From: Paracoccus spongiarum
Lineage (GTDB): Bacteria; Pseudomonadota; Alphaproteobacteria; Rhodobacterales; Rhodobacteraceae
Reading direction: 5' to 3'
NCBI RefSeq assembly: GCF_030732095.1
Contig: NZ_JAVAMQ010000013.1
Span: forward strand, 27,855-91,854
Length of the DNA: 64,000 nt
Below the pieces are notes generated by a model. It saw only the letters and a list, made by a program, of their open reading frames with translations, did not search any database and had not been told where the DNA came from. Below are positions 37,249 through 48,215 of this stretch, piece after piece. Made by a program: the position numbers and the translations under genes. Position 1 is the stretch's first letter. The number at the start of each line of letters is the position of its first letter.

Positions 37249-39585
37249 ATGAGCCGCGTGAGCGAAATCATGGACAGCATGGACTATGGCCCGTCGGTCG
37301 AGGACAGCGCCGCCGTGCGCGACTGGCTGGCCGCGCGCGGCAGTTTCGGCCATTTCATCGACGGCGCCTTCACCGAAGCGGGCCGGACCTTCGCCACACG
37401 CGACCCGTCGACCGGCGAGACGCTGGCGCAGGTCTCGCAGGGCGGCGACGACGACGTGGCCCGCGCCGTCAGGGCCGCCCGCAAGGCCCAGCCGAAATGG
37501 GAACGGCTCGGCGGAACCGGCCGGGCGCGCTACCTCTATGCGCTGGCCCGGCATGTGCAAAAGCGCGAACGCTTCCTGTCGGTGCTGGAGACGCTGGACA
37601 ATGGAAAGCCGATCCGGGAAAGCCGTGACATCGACATTCCGCTGGTGGCGCGGCATTTCTATCACCATGCAGGCTGGGCCGAACTGCGCGACAGCGCCTT
37701 TCCCGGCCACGGCCCCCTGGGTGTCTGCGGCCAGATCATCCCGTGGAACTTCCCGCTGCTGATGCTGGCCTGGAAGATCGCGCCCGCCCTGGCTGCCGGC
37801 AATACCGTCGTTCTGAAGCCGGCCGAATACACGCCGCTGACCGCGCTGGCCTTTGCCGAAATCTGCGCCGAGATCGGCCTGCCCGCTGGCGTGGTCAACA
37901 TCGTCACCGGCGACGGTGCCACGGGTGCGGCACTGGTCGCCGCCGAGGTCGACAAGATCGCCTTCACCGGATCGACCGAGGTCGGGCGCGACATCGCCGG
38001 CCGGCTGGCGGGCCGTGGCACCCGCCTGACGCTGGAACTGGGGGGCAAGTCGCACTTCGTCGTCATGCCCGATGCCGATCTGGACGCGGCGGTCGAGGGG
38101 GTGGTGGATTCGATATGGTTCAACCCGGGGCAGGTCTGCTGCGCCGGCTCGCGCATCCTCGTGGCCGAGGCGGTGGCCGACCGTTTCGAGGATCTGCTGC
38201 GCGCCCGGATGGCCCGGCTGCGGGTGGGGGCACCGCTGGACAAGTCGACCGATATCGGCGCGATCGTCGATCCGGTGCAGAAGGATCGGATCCTGTCGAT
38301 CTGCCGCGCCGCGACCGATGCCGGCGCCGAACTGGTGGGCGGCCAGCCCGGCGAGGGCTGCTTCATCGCGCCCGGCTATCTGCGCAACATCGCGCCCGCC
38401 AATCCGGGCATGGAGCAGGAAATCTTCGGACCCATCGCCACGCTGTCGACCTTTCGCACGGCCGACGAGGCGGTCGAATTGGCCAACAACACGCGCTATG
38501 GCCTGGCCGGATCGGTCTGGTCGGAAAGCGCGGCCATCGCCACCGACATCGCCGCCCGCATCAGGGCCGGGGTGATCTGGATCAACTGCGCCAATGTCTT
38601 TGACGCGGCCGCGCCCTTTGGTGGCTATCGCGAAAGCGGCTTCGGACGCGAGGGTGGCCGGGCCGGCATGCGCGACTATCTGGCGGCCCCCCAGCCGAGG
38701 CCGGTCAAGGAAAAACCGGCGCAGGCGCCGGTCCTCATGCCCGGCGACACGGCGGCCCGGGGCGCCGGGATCGACCGCACGGCCAAGCTTTACGTCGGCG
38801 GCGCACAGAAGCGCCCGGACGGCGGGGCGACCTATGCCGTGCCGGGCGGGCTGGCCCCGCTGGGCAACCGCAAGGACATCCGCAACGCCGTCGAGGCGGC
38901 GGCGAAGGCCGGCAAATGGGCCGCGATGGGCGGACATGCCCGCGCGCAGGTGCTGTACTACATCGCCGAGAACCTGTCGGCACGCGCAGACGAATTCGCG
39001 CGCCGAACCAGCCGCGCCGAGGTCGATGCCGCCATCGCCCGGGCGTTCCACTATGCCGCCTGGGCGGACAAGTTCGACGGCGGCAATGTCCAGGCGAGGC
39101 CGGGCCATCTGTTGAATGTGATCCCCGAACCCTTCGGCGTGATGGCGATCGCCTGTCCGAACGGCCAGCCGCTGGCGGGTTTCATGTCGCTGGTGATGCC
39201 GGCCATCGCGATGGGCAACAGCGTGGTCGCGATCCCGGCGCAGGACGATCCGCTGCCGGTGGCCGACCTCTATCAGGTGTTCGACACCTCGGACCTGCCG
39301 GGAGGGGTCGTGAACATCGTCACCGGCCCGAAGGATGATCTGGCGCTGACGGCGGCTGCCCATGATGGCGTGGCCGCCATGTGGTATGTCGGCCACCGAG
39401 ACGGCCTTGCGGCGGTGGAACGCGCGGCGGGCGGCAACCTCAAGCCGGTGTGGTCGCCCGGAAACCGCGACTGGACCTCGGCCGAGGCGCAGGGCGAGGA
39501 CTTCCTGCACCATGCCGCGCAGGTCAAGACGATCTGGCTGCCCTATGGCGCCCTGCCGTCCGAAACCGGCGGCGCGGCCTATTGA
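37249..39585 (+). CDS. ALDH16-type aldehyde dehydrogenase (active domain fused to a pseudo-domain)
   Basis: 778 residues. The N-terminal domain (about 1-480) is a complete aldehyde dehydrogenase: IIPWNFPLLM, general base Glu263 in LELGGKS, catalytic Cys297 in FNPGQVCCAG, and EIFGPIATL. The C-terminal domain (about 500-778) repeats the fold (VIPEPFGVMAIACPNGQPL, PAIAMGNSVVAIPA) but has no ELGGK and no GQxC, so it is catalytically dead. This double layout is that of bacterial ALDH16. It likely oxidises the acetaldehyde made by DeoC to acetate with NAD+. Start MSRVSEIMDS at the ATG 8 bases after deoC. Confidence 0.9.
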   Translation: MSRVSEIMDSMDYGPSVEDSAAVRDWLAARGSFGHFIDGAFTEAGRTFATRDPSTGETLAQVSQGGDDDVARAVRAARKAQPKWERLGGTGRARYLYALARHVQKRERFLSVLETLDNGKPIRESRDIDIPLVARHFYHHAGWAELRDSAFPGHGPLGVCGQIIPWNFPLLMLAWKIAPALAAGNTVVLKPAEYTPLTALAFAEICAEIGLPAGVVNIVTGDGATGAALVAAEVDKIAFTGSTEVGRDIAGRLAGRGTRLTLELGGKSHFVVMPDADLDAAVEGVVDSIWFNPGQVCCAGSRILVAEAVADRFEDLLRARMARLRVGAPLDKSTDIGAIVDPVQKDRILSICRAATDAGAELVGGQPGEGCFIAPGYLRNIAPANPGMEQEIFGPIATLSTFRTADEAVELANNTRYGLAGSVWSESAAIATDIAARIRAGVIWINCANVFDAAAPFGGYRESGFGREGGRAGMRDYLAAPQPRPVKEKPAQAPVLMPGDTAARGAGIDRTAKLYVGGAQKRPDGGATYAVPGGLAPLGNRKDIRNAVEAAAKAGKWAAMGGHARAQVLYYIAENLSARADEFARRTSRAEVDAAIARAFHYAAWADKFDGGNVQARPGHLLNVIPEPFGVMAIACPNGQPLAGFMSLVMPAIAMGNSVVAIPAQDDPLPVADLYQVFDTSDLPGGVVNIVTGPKDDLALTAAAHDGVAAMWYVGHRDGLAAVERAAGGNLKPVWSPGNRDWTSAEAQGEDFLHHAAQVKTIWLPYGALPSETGGAAY

Positions 39586-39600
39586 GCCGGGCGCATCGCG

Positions 39601-39623
39601 GGGGGCGGGCCGTCACCGCCCCC
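39601..39623. terminator. Hairpin shared by convergent ALDH16 and dppC gene ends
   Basis: GGGGGCGG (39601-39608) pairs with CCGCCCCC (39616-39623) around a 7-base loop. The right arm overlaps the dppC stop codon. The position between two gene ends facing each other suits a bidirectional terminator. Confidence 0.65.
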
Positions 39624-40608
39624 TGATCCGGGGATCCATCGCGTCGCGCAGCCCGTCGCCGACATAGTTGACGCACAGCACCGTCAGCGAGATGAACAGG
39701 CCCGGCAGGATCACCCGGCTGGGATACAGCACCATCTGGTCGACCGCATCGAACAGAAGCCGCCCCCAGGTCGGGAAGTCCGGCGGGAAGCCCAGCCCCA
39801 GAAAGCTGAGCGCGCTTTCGGTGATGATCGCGGTGGCGATTCCAAGCGTCGCGGCCACCATGATGGGCGACAGCACGTTCGGCAGCACATGGCGCAGGAT
39901 CATCCGCGCGGGCGGCGTGCCGATGGACTTGGCGGCCAGGATGAACTCGCGCTCTTTCAGGCCCAGCACGTCGCCGCGCACGATCCGCGCCGCCTGCATC
40001 CAGCTGGTCGCGCCGATCGCGCCGACGATCAGGATGAAGATGCCCATCGCCGGCCCGAAGCTCTGCGACAGCGACTCGCGGAAAAGCGTCACCATCAACA
40101 GCAGCAGCGGCAGCAGCGGCAGCGCCAGGAACAGTTCGGTCAGGCGCATCAGCGGCGCGTCCATGCGCCGGAAATACCCCGCCACCAGTCCGACGAAGCT
40201 GCCCAGGGTGACGGCAATCACCATCGCGGTCAGGCCCACCGCGATCGAGACCCGCCCGCCCGCCATCAGCCGCGCCAGCATGTCGCGGCCAAGCTGGTCG
40301 GTGCCCAGCGGATGGGCCGCCGAAAAGCCCGAATTGCGCGCCCGGATATCGACATAGGTGGCATCCAGCGTCCAGATCAGCGGCCCGACCGACACGAACA
40401 GCAAGATGCCCAGGAACAGCACCAGCGCCACCATCGCGCCCTTGTGGCTGCGGAACTGGCGCCAGACATCGCGCCACTGGCTGCGCGTCTCGCCGCCAGC
40501 GGCCACCGGATCGTCGGGCGGCAACTCGCCGGTGACGGGGGCGGGTCCGGCGGTCTCTGCCACAAGCTCGGCGCTGTCCAGGGCCTGTTGGCGTTCGCGG
40601 TCAGTCAT
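39613..40608 (-). CDS. dppC: Dipeptide/oligopeptide ABC transporter permease (DppC-like)
   Basis: 331 residues. It has a long hydrophilic N-terminus (about 55 residues), then six hydrophobic segments. HPLGTDQLGRDMLARLMAGG near residue 100 is the DppC/OppC signature, and the coupling loop is EFILAAKSIGTPP near residue 220. The chosen ATG overlaps the dppB stop by eight bases. It forms the inner-membrane channel with DppB for the binding protein at 41766-43469. Confidence 0.93.
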   Translation of the reverse strand: MTDRERQQALDSAELVAETAGPAPVTGELPPDDPVAAGGETRSQWRDVWRQFRSHKGAMVALVLFLGILLFVSVGPLIWTLDATYVDIRARNSGFSAAHPLGTDQLGRDMLARLMAGGRVSIAVGLTAMVIAVTLGSFVGLVAGYFRRMDAPLMRLTELFLALPLLPLLLLMVTLFRESLSQSFGPAMGIFILIVGAIGATSWMQAARIVRGDVLGLKEREFILAAKSIGTPPARMILRHVLPNVLSPIMVAATLGIATAIITESALSFLGLGFPPDFPTWGRLLFDAVDQMVLYPSRVILPGLFISLTVLCVNYVGDGLRDAMDPRIRGR

Positions 40609-41608
40609 AGCGGATCCTCGGGTCCAGGACGCCATAGAGGATGTCGGCGATCAGGGTGAACATCACGATCAGGATCGCGAACAGGAACGTCACCGTCAGC
40701 ACCATCGGGATGTCGTTGGCGTAAATGGCGGTGATCAGCAACTGGCCGATGCCGTTGACCTTGAAGACCTGCTCGGTGATCAGGGCGCCGCCGAACACCG
40801 CGGGCAGGCCAAGCGCGATCACCGTGACGACCGGGATCAGGCTGTTGCGCAGCACATGCTTCAGCACCACGGTCCGTTCGGACAACCCCTTGGCGCGGGC
40901 GGTGCGCACATAGTCCTGCCCCAGATTGTCCAGCATCGAGGCCCGCATGAAGCGGCTGATCTGGGCGGCGTTGTACAGCGCCAGCACCGTCACCGGCATC
41001 ACCATCTGGCGCACCTGCGCAAGGAAGCTGTCCCAGTCGCGCACCACCAGCGTGGTGTCGTAGACCGAGGGAAACCATTGCAGCTTGACCCCGAAGATGA
41101 TGATCAGAACCACCCCGGTGAAGAAGGTCGGCATGGAAAACCCGATCATCGACACGAAGGTGCCGATCTGGTCGAACCAGGAATACTGCCGGTAGGCCGA
41201 GATGATGCCGATCGGGATCGCGATCAGCACGCCGACCAGATAGGACATGCCGATCACCGTCAGGGTCTGCGGCACGCGCTGCGCGATCACGTCAAAGACC
41301 GGGCTGCGCGACTGGAAGCTGATGATGCGCTGCATCCCGTCGCTGAAGCCGGTGCCGAACAGGCTGTCGAACCAGTAAAGCGGCTCGACCCAGAAGAACT
41401 GCTTCAGCCAGAGCCCGTAGCGCACATACCAGGCCTGTCCCAGCCCAAGCGCCTCGCGCATACGCTCCTTGACCTCGGGCGGCACGGTCAGCGGCACATC
41501 ACCCAGCGGGTCGCCGGGCGACGCCTCGAGCAGCAGGAAGATCACCAGCGAGATGAAGATCAGTGTCGGGATGGCCAGCAAGAGGCGACGAATCGTGAAA
41601 TTCAGCAT
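40601..41608 (-). CDS. dppB: Dipeptide/oligopeptide ABC transporter permease (DppB-like)
   Basis: 335 residues with six hydrophobic segments. It begins MLNFTIRRLLLAIPTLIFIS, as DppB/OppB do. The coupling loop is DYVRTARAKGLSER near residue 240. AGGACG lies before the ATG. It contains a family-typical periplasmic loop after the first helix. Partner of DppC. Confidence 0.93.
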   Translation of the reverse strand: MLNFTIRRLLLAIPTLIFISLVIFLLLEASPGDPLGDVPLTVPPEVKERMREALGLGQAWYVRYGLWLKQFFWVEPLYWFDSLFGTGFSDGMQRIISFQSRSPVFDVIAQRVPQTLTVIGMSYLVGVLIAIPIGIISAYRQYSWFDQIGTFVSMIGFSMPTFFTGVVLIIIFGVKLQWFPSVYDTTLVVRDWDSFLAQVRQMVMPVTVLALYNAAQISRFMRASMLDNLGQDYVRTARAKGLSERTVVLKHVLRNSLIPVVTVIALGLPAVFGGALITEQVFKVNGIGQLLITAIYANDIPMVLTVTFLFAILIVMFTLIADILYGVLDPRIRYD

Positions 41609-41723
41609 GTGTCGTCCTGCCAGATGGGTTGCGTGATTGGCATGATCCGTCCTCGACGCCGTCCGTCCCTAGTTCCGCCCGCCGGTTCGATGCCTGCGCC
41701 GTGCCGTTGCAGCGGCGGGCAGG

Positions 41724-41755
41724 GGGCCGCCCCGCCATTGTCGGAGGGGCGGCCC
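41724..41755 (-). terminator. Intra-operon stem-loop between binding protein and permeases
   Basis: GGGCCGCCCC (41724-41733) pairs with GGGGCGGCCC (41746-41755), a perfect 10-base-pair stem with a 12-base loop, just after the binding-protein stop on the minus strand. It has no U-tract. Such structures usually protect the receptor mRNA and lower permease expression. Confidence 0.65.
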
Positions 41756-41765
41756 TGCGATCAGG

Positions 41766-43469
41766 TCACTCCTTGATCCGATGCCAGTCGGCGACGTTCC
41801 AGATCTCGGTGTCCCAGGCGTTCAGCATCACCCCACCCAGCGTGTTGCTGACCGCCGAGGCGGTGCCGCGATAGACCAGGGGAATGACCGAGTGGCTGTC
41901 CTTGGTCTGCATGTCATTCATGCGCTTGCCCAGCTCGCCCCGCGCGGCGAGATCGACGGTCTTGCCCAGTTCGACCACCAGCTTGTCATATTCCGGGTCG
42001 CAATAGCGGCTGGTGTTTTCGCCCTGCCACTGGTTCTCGGGGCCCGGGGCCTTGTCGCAGGTCTGCTTGGCCAGATAGGGCTCGGGGTTGTTGCCTTCGA
42101 AATTGTTGGCATACATCTCGACGTCCGCATAGAATTTCTGCAGCGTGTCAGGCGAGCCGGCGTCGCTGCCGAAGAACACCGAGGCGTCGATGGTCTTCAG
42201 CTCGGTCTCGACGCCGATTTCCGACCACCATTGCTTGATCAGCGCCTGAAAGTCCTGCCGCACGGCGTTGACCGAGGTCTGGTAAAGCAGCGACAGCCGC
42301 ATCCCGTCCTTGGTGCGGACGCCATCGGGCCCGGCGACCCAGCCCGCCTCTTCCAGCAGGGCCTTGGCCCCCTCGATGTCCTGCGTCAGGCATTCGGTGT
42401 TGTCCGAGGCCCACGCGGCCGGGGCCGGCACCAGGTTGCAGGTGGGCTGGCCGGCCGGCCCGTAGCCGATCTCGGTCAGCAGGTTGCGGTCGATGGCCAT
42501 CGACAGCGCCTTGCGCACCGCAAGGTCGGTCAGGAAGGGGTGAGGATGCTTGGTCGTCGACCGCTCGCCCTCGGGCAGCGAGGGCGAGGGGTCGGTCAGG
42601 TTGACATGGATGCGTTCCACCAGCGAACCGAAGGCGGCCTCGACGCGGCCCTTGCCGTTGGCCTCCATCCCGGCCAGCACCTCGGGGGCAAGCTGGGTGT
42701 TCCAGGCATAGTCGAATTCGCCGGTTTCCAGCACGGCGCGGGCAGCCGCCGCGGCGTCGCCGCCGCCCTTCATGGTCAGCGTCGCGAAGGCCGGCTTGGC
42801 GGGGTCGCGATATTCCTGGTTGGCCTCGAAGGTGATGACGTCATTGGTGCGGAACTCGACCACCTTGAACGGGCCGGTGCCGATCGGGTTGAAGTTCTGC
42901 TCGGTGCAGGTCGGCGCGGCCTCGCCCAGGCAGGATTCGAACTGCGCCTTCTGAAGGATCGGCGCCTGGCCGCCGACGAAGGCCGAGAAGGGATCGGGGC
43001 GCGGTTCGGTGAAGGTGATCTTCACGGTCAGCGGATCGACCGCCTCGACCGCGGAAATCCCCTCGAACTTGGCCAGCTGCGCGCAGCCGCCCTTCGGATC
43101 CATGCAGTAATTGGCGGTGAACACCACGTCATCGGCGGTCAGGTCGGTGCCATCCGACCACTTGATGCCCTCTTTCAGCTTCCAGGTGACGCTGGTCAGG
43201 TCCTCGGCGATGCCGCCATTTTCCAGCGAGGGGATTTCGGTCGCCAGCCGCGGCGTCAGCGTCCCCTCGGGGGTAAAGCTCGCCAGCGGCTCCAGCACCA
43301 TGCTGGCGGCGATGATGTCCTTGGTGCCGCTGGACAGATACATGTTCATCGTCGAGGGCGCCTGCCACATGATGATGCTGACCGCTCCGTCGGCGCCACG
43401 CTCGGCCATCGCGGCCGGAGCCAGCACCAGCGAGGCGGCGGCGCCCATCAGCAAGGTTCTCAGTTTCAT
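41766..43469 (-). CDS. ABC transporter periplasmic peptide-binding protein (SBP family 5)
   Basis: 567 residues. A Sec signal peptide (MKLRTLLMGAAASLVLAPAAMA) covers residues 1-22. The DppA/OppA-type fold follows: LTSVTWKLKEGIKWSDGTDL near residue 97, FNPIGTGPFKVVEF near residue 195, and VRKALSMAIDRN near residue 310. AGGAGA lies upstream of the ATG. It delivers peptides or similar ligands to DppBC. Divergent from the ATPase gene across a 266-base spacer. Confidence 0.92.
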   Translation of the reverse strand: MKLRTLLMGAAASLVLAPAAMAERGADGAVSIIMWQAPSTMNMYLSSGTKDIIAASMVLEPLASFTPEGTLTPRLATEIPSLENGGIAEDLTSVTWKLKEGIKWSDGTDLTADDVVFTANYCMDPKGGCAQLAKFEGISAVEAVDPLTVKITFTEPRPDPFSAFVGGQAPILQKAQFESCLGEAAPTCTEQNFNPIGTGPFKVVEFRTNDVITFEANQEYRDPAKPAFATLTMKGGGDAAAAARAVLETGEFDYAWNTQLAPEVLAGMEANGKGRVEAAFGSLVERIHVNLTDPSPSLPEGERSTTKHPHPFLTDLAVRKALSMAIDRNLLTEIGYGPAGQPTCNLVPAPAAWASDNTECLTQDIEGAKALLEEAGWVAGPDGVRTKDGMRLSLLYQTSVNAVRQDFQALIKQWWSEIGVETELKTIDASVFFGSDAGSPDTLQKFYADVEMYANNFEGNNPEPYLAKQTCDKAPGPENQWQGENTSRYCDPEYDKLVVELGKTVDLAARGELGKRMNDMQTKDSHSVIPLVYRGTASAVSNTLGGVMLNAWDTEIWNVADWHRIKE

Positions 43470-43735
43470 GTCGTTCTCCTGTTGGAAGTTCGGCCCGCGG
43501 GGCCCGCGGCAGAAGAATCGCTGCAAGCCTTTGCCGGGCTTTCCCTTTTCATCTTCATCCCCGTCTGTGCCGGGTTGTTCCTGACGTGCCGTCGCCCCTG
43601 CGGAATGTGGCAAGTTTCAAACAAAGCCAGCCGCGAAAGCAAGACCTATCGCTTGGTCAGCTTCGCAATCTTTCGACTTTGCGTTTCCGCGGATGCCCGC
43701 TAGCCTTTCCGCTGCACCAAGCCGGAGGATGCCCG

Positions 43736-45568
<1,833 letters not shown>

Positions 45569-45647
45569 CGGCCCCGGTGGCGGGCGGTGCCGCGGCACTT
45601 GCAGCGCAGGCACAATCGACTACCCTGTGGGGTGAAGGAGACCGATC

Positions 45648-46814
45648 ATGCCCGTCAAGAACCGCTTCGCCGAACTGCTGCCCGAGATCACCGCCTGGCG
45701 GCGCGATTTCCATGAACATCCCGAACTGCTGTATGACGTTCATCGAACGGCGGGCCGGGTCGCGGCTCTGCTGCGCGATTTCGGTTGCGACGAGGTGGTC
45801 GAGGGCATCGGCCAGACCGGCGTGGTGGGCGTGATCCGAGGCCGCAGCGACAGCAACGGTCGGGTGATCGGGCTGCGCGCCGACATGGACGCGCTGCCGA
45901 TCACCGAACAGACCGGTGCCGAGCACGCATCGAAGACGCCCGGCAAGATGCATGCCTGCGGCCATGACGGCCACACCGCGATGCTGCTGGGCGCTGCGAA
46001 ATACCTGGCCGAGACGCGCAATTTCGACGGCACCGCCATCGTCATCTTCCAGCCGGCCGAAGAGGGCGGCGGCGGCGGCGACGCGATGATCCGCGACGGG
46101 CTGGCCGAACGCTGGAACATCCAGGAATTCTACGGCATGCACAACATGCCGGGCATTCCGGTCGGGGCCTTCGCCATCAAGCCCGGCGCGATGATGGCCG
46201 CCGCCGACCAGTTCGACATCACCGTGACCGGCAAGGGGGGGCATGCCGCCAAGCCGCATGAATGCATCGACACCACGTTGACCGCGGCCCAGATCATCGT
46301 GGCGCTGCAATCTGTGGTGGCCCGCAACATCGACCCGCTGAAGAACGCGGTGATCTCGGTCTGCGTGGTCGCGACCGATTCGACCGCGCATAACGTGATC
46401 CCGCATGTCGTGCGGCTGAAGGGCACGGCGCGCAGCCTGGACGCGGAGGTGCGCGACCAGCTGGAGGAAGGCATCGCCCGCGTCGCCACCAACATCGCGG
46501 CGGCGATGGGTGCGACGGCCGAGGTCGACTACCAGCGCGGCTATCCGGTCACCGTGAACGACGATCAGGCGACGGTCTGGGCGGCGGATGTGGCGCGCGA
46601 GGTCGCGGGCGACGTGGACATGACGATGCAGCCGATGATGGGCGGCGAGGATTTCAGCTACATGCTGAACACCCGGCCCGGCGCCTACATCTTCGTGGGC
46701 AATGGCGATACCGCGATGGTCCATCACCCGGCCTATGACTTCAACGACGACGCGATTCCGGCCGGCGCCAGCTGGTATGCCGGCATGGTCGAGGCCCGGA
46801 TGCCCGCCGCCTGA
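45648..46814 (+). CDS. M20 amidohydrolase (hippurate hydrolase/aminoacylase type)
   Basis: 388 residues. WRRDFHEHPELLYDVHRTA at the start, metal cysteine/histidine in MHACGHDGHTAMLLG near residue 103, catalytic Glu pair in QPAEEGGGGG near residue 138, KGGHAAKPHE (dimerisation domain) near residue 196 and MMGGEDFSYM near residue 328. It hydrolyses N-acyl amino acids or similar amides. GAAGGAG ends 7 bases before the ATG. It lies 79 bases after the peptide-transporter ATPase on the same strand, so it may process imported acyl-peptides. This is an inference. Confidence 0.92.
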   Translation: MPVKNRFAELLPEITAWRRDFHEHPELLYDVHRTAGRVAALLRDFGCDEVVEGIGQTGVVGVIRGRSDSNGRVIGLRADMDALPITEQTGAEHASKTPGKMHACGHDGHTAMLLGAAKYLAETRNFDGTAIVIFQPAEEGGGGGDAMIRDGLAERWNIQEFYGMHNMPGIPVGAFAIKPGAMMAAADQFDITVTGKGGHAAKPHECIDTTLTAAQIIVALQSVVARNIDPLKNAVISVCVVATDSTAHNVIPHVVRLKGTARSLDAEVRDQLEEGIARVATNIAAAMGATAEVDYQRGYPVTVNDDQATVWAADVAREVAGDVDMTMQPMMGGEDFSYMLNTRPGAYIFVGNGDTAMVHHPAYDFNDDAIPAGASWYAGMVEARMPAA

Positions 46815-46954
46815 GGGCGCAGGATCGGATGGATGTCGCATGAACCGCCGGCGGTGTCGGAATCGCGATTGTCCTGCGTCGCCAATCGGACGAAATGCGG
46901 GGGCGGGCCGCAATCGCGCGGCCCGTTCCAGCATGTAAGGGACGGATCCAGCCG

Positions 46955-47839
46955 ATGAAAAGCTTTACCCTGCGCGTCACCTGCGCCTCGACCCGCGGCA
47001 TCGTCGCGGCCATCTCGGGCTTTCTTGCGGCACAGGACTGCAACATCACCGACAGCGCGCAGTTCGATGACACTGAAACGGGCCGGTTCTTCATGCGGAT
47101 GAGCTTTCGCTCGGAAGGAAAGGCAACGCTGGACAGCCTGCGCGCCGATTTCGCGCCGGTGGCAGCGGAACTCGGCATGGAGGTCGAGATCACCGACGAG
47201 GCGGTGAAGAAGAAGGTGCTGATCATGGTCAGCCGCTTCGGCCACTGCCTCAACGACCTGCTCTATCGCTGGCGGATCGGCGCGCTGCCGATCGACATCG
47301 TCGGCGTGGTGTCGAACCATCACGACTACCAGAAGGTCGTCGTGAACCACGACATCCCGTTCCACCTCATCCGGGTCACCGCCGCCAACAAGCCCGAGGC
47401 CGAGGCGCGGCAGATGGACATCATCCAGGACAGCGGCGCCGAGCTGGTGGTGCTGGCACGCTACATGCAGGTGCTGTCGGACCGGATGTGCCAGGAGATG
47501 TCGGGCCGGATCATCAACATCCACCATTCCTTCCTGCCCAGTTTCAAGGGCGCGAACCCTTACAAGCAGGCCTATGAGCGCGGGGTCAAGCTGATCGGCG
47601 CTACGTCGCACTACGTCACCGCGGATCTCGACGAGGGCCCGATCATCGAACAGGACACGGTGCGGGTGACCCATGCGCAAAGCCCTGGCGACTATGTCAG
47701 CCTCGGCCGCGACGTGGAAAGCCAGGTCCTGTCACGGGCGGTCCATGCCCACATCCACGGCCGCGTGTTCCTGAACGGCGCCAAGACAGTGGTTTTCCCC
47801 GCTTCCCCCGGCAGCTATGTCAGCGAGCGCATGGGCTGA
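46955..47839 (+). CDS. purU: Formyltetrahydrofolate deformylase
   Basis: 294 residues. An N-terminal ACT domain (LRVTCASTRGIVAAISGFL) is followed by a formyltransferase-like domain: VVSNHHDYQ near residue 113, NIHHSFLPSFKGANPY near residue 188 (catalytic His) and HYVTADLDEGPIIEQD near residue 213 (catalytic Asp). It hydrolyses 10-formyl-THF to THF and formate, balancing one-carbon pools with FolD (encoded at 60557). The ATG chosen gives the standard MKSFTLRV start. Confidence 0.95.
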   Translation: MKSFTLRVTCASTRGIVAAISGFLAAQDCNITDSAQFDDTETGRFFMRMSFRSEGKATLDSLRADFAPVAAELGMEVEITDEAVKKKVLIMVSRFGHCLNDLLYRWRIGALPIDIVGVVSNHHDYQKVVVNHDIPFHLIRVTAANKPEAEARQMDIIQDSGAELVVLARYMQVLSDRMCQEMSGRIINIHHSFLPSFKGANPYKQAYERGVKLIGATSHYVTADLDEGPIIEQDTVRVTHAQSPGDYVSLGRDVESQVLSRAVHAHIHGRVFLNGAKTVVFPASPGSYVSERMG

Positions 47840-47866
47840 GGCCGGACACCCTGTCCGAACCGCTGG

Positions 47867-47938
47867 CGGGGGGCTTTGCGCCCCCCGGCCGCGCCTTCGG
47901 CGCAGCTCCCCCCGCAGGATATTTGAGCCAAGACAAAG
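47867..47938 (+). repeat. Dispersed hairpin-plus-tail element, copy 2
   Basis: GGGGGG-CTTTGCG-CCCCCC hairpin, a second small hairpin (GCGCCTTCGGCGC), then CCCGCAGGATATTTGAGCCAAGACAAA split over the tail. It lies directly downstream of purU and probably terminates it. It differs from copy 1 by the extra internal hairpin. Confidence 0.85.
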
Positions 47939-48056
47939 CGGGTTAACCAGTCCTTAACCCCGGCCGAGGCATAGTGCCGGTGCGGTACAGGCGGGGACGC
48001 CGATGACCGTCCAAGGCAAAGCGCCCCGTTTCCTCCCGGAGACGGGGCGTGATCGT

Positions 48057-48115
48057 CTTTGCCTTGGGGCAAAATATCCCGGGGGAGTCCCGCAGGGACG
48101 GGGGCAGCGCCCCCA
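48057..48115 (-). repeat. Dispersed hairpin-plus-tail element, copy 3, inverted
   Basis: Read on the minus strand it runs from a GGGGGCGCTGCCCCC hairpin through CGGGATATTTTG to CCAAGGCAAAG, the same order as the other copies. It points towards copy 2, about 120 bases away, so the pair could form a long imperfect stem. Confidence 0.85.
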
Positions 48116-48215
48116 TTCTACCTTCCGCGCCATCATGCGGAAGATGGGCTGGCGCGGCCCGGCCGCGCCGCAGGGCGATTGCAGGCGCCGCCCCTGCTGG
48201 GATAGTCATGGGCGC

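Larger units (their letters stand above)
47840..48215. other. Spacer between purU and dnaE holding two dispersed elements
   Basis: 376 bases without a supportable gene. It holds two facing copies of the dispersed element (47867-47938 forward, 48057-48115 inverted) and a separate hairpin at 48022-48049 (CGCCCCGT pairing with ACGGGGCG). The dnaE frame stays open through the right half, but the extra residues have no family resemblance. Confidence 0.8.

Noticed and set aside
48003..48215. In-frame N-terminal extension of dnaE by 71 residues
   Set aside because: It reads through the inverted dispersed element and has no resemblance to DnaE. MTARSPHFIHLR is the family start.
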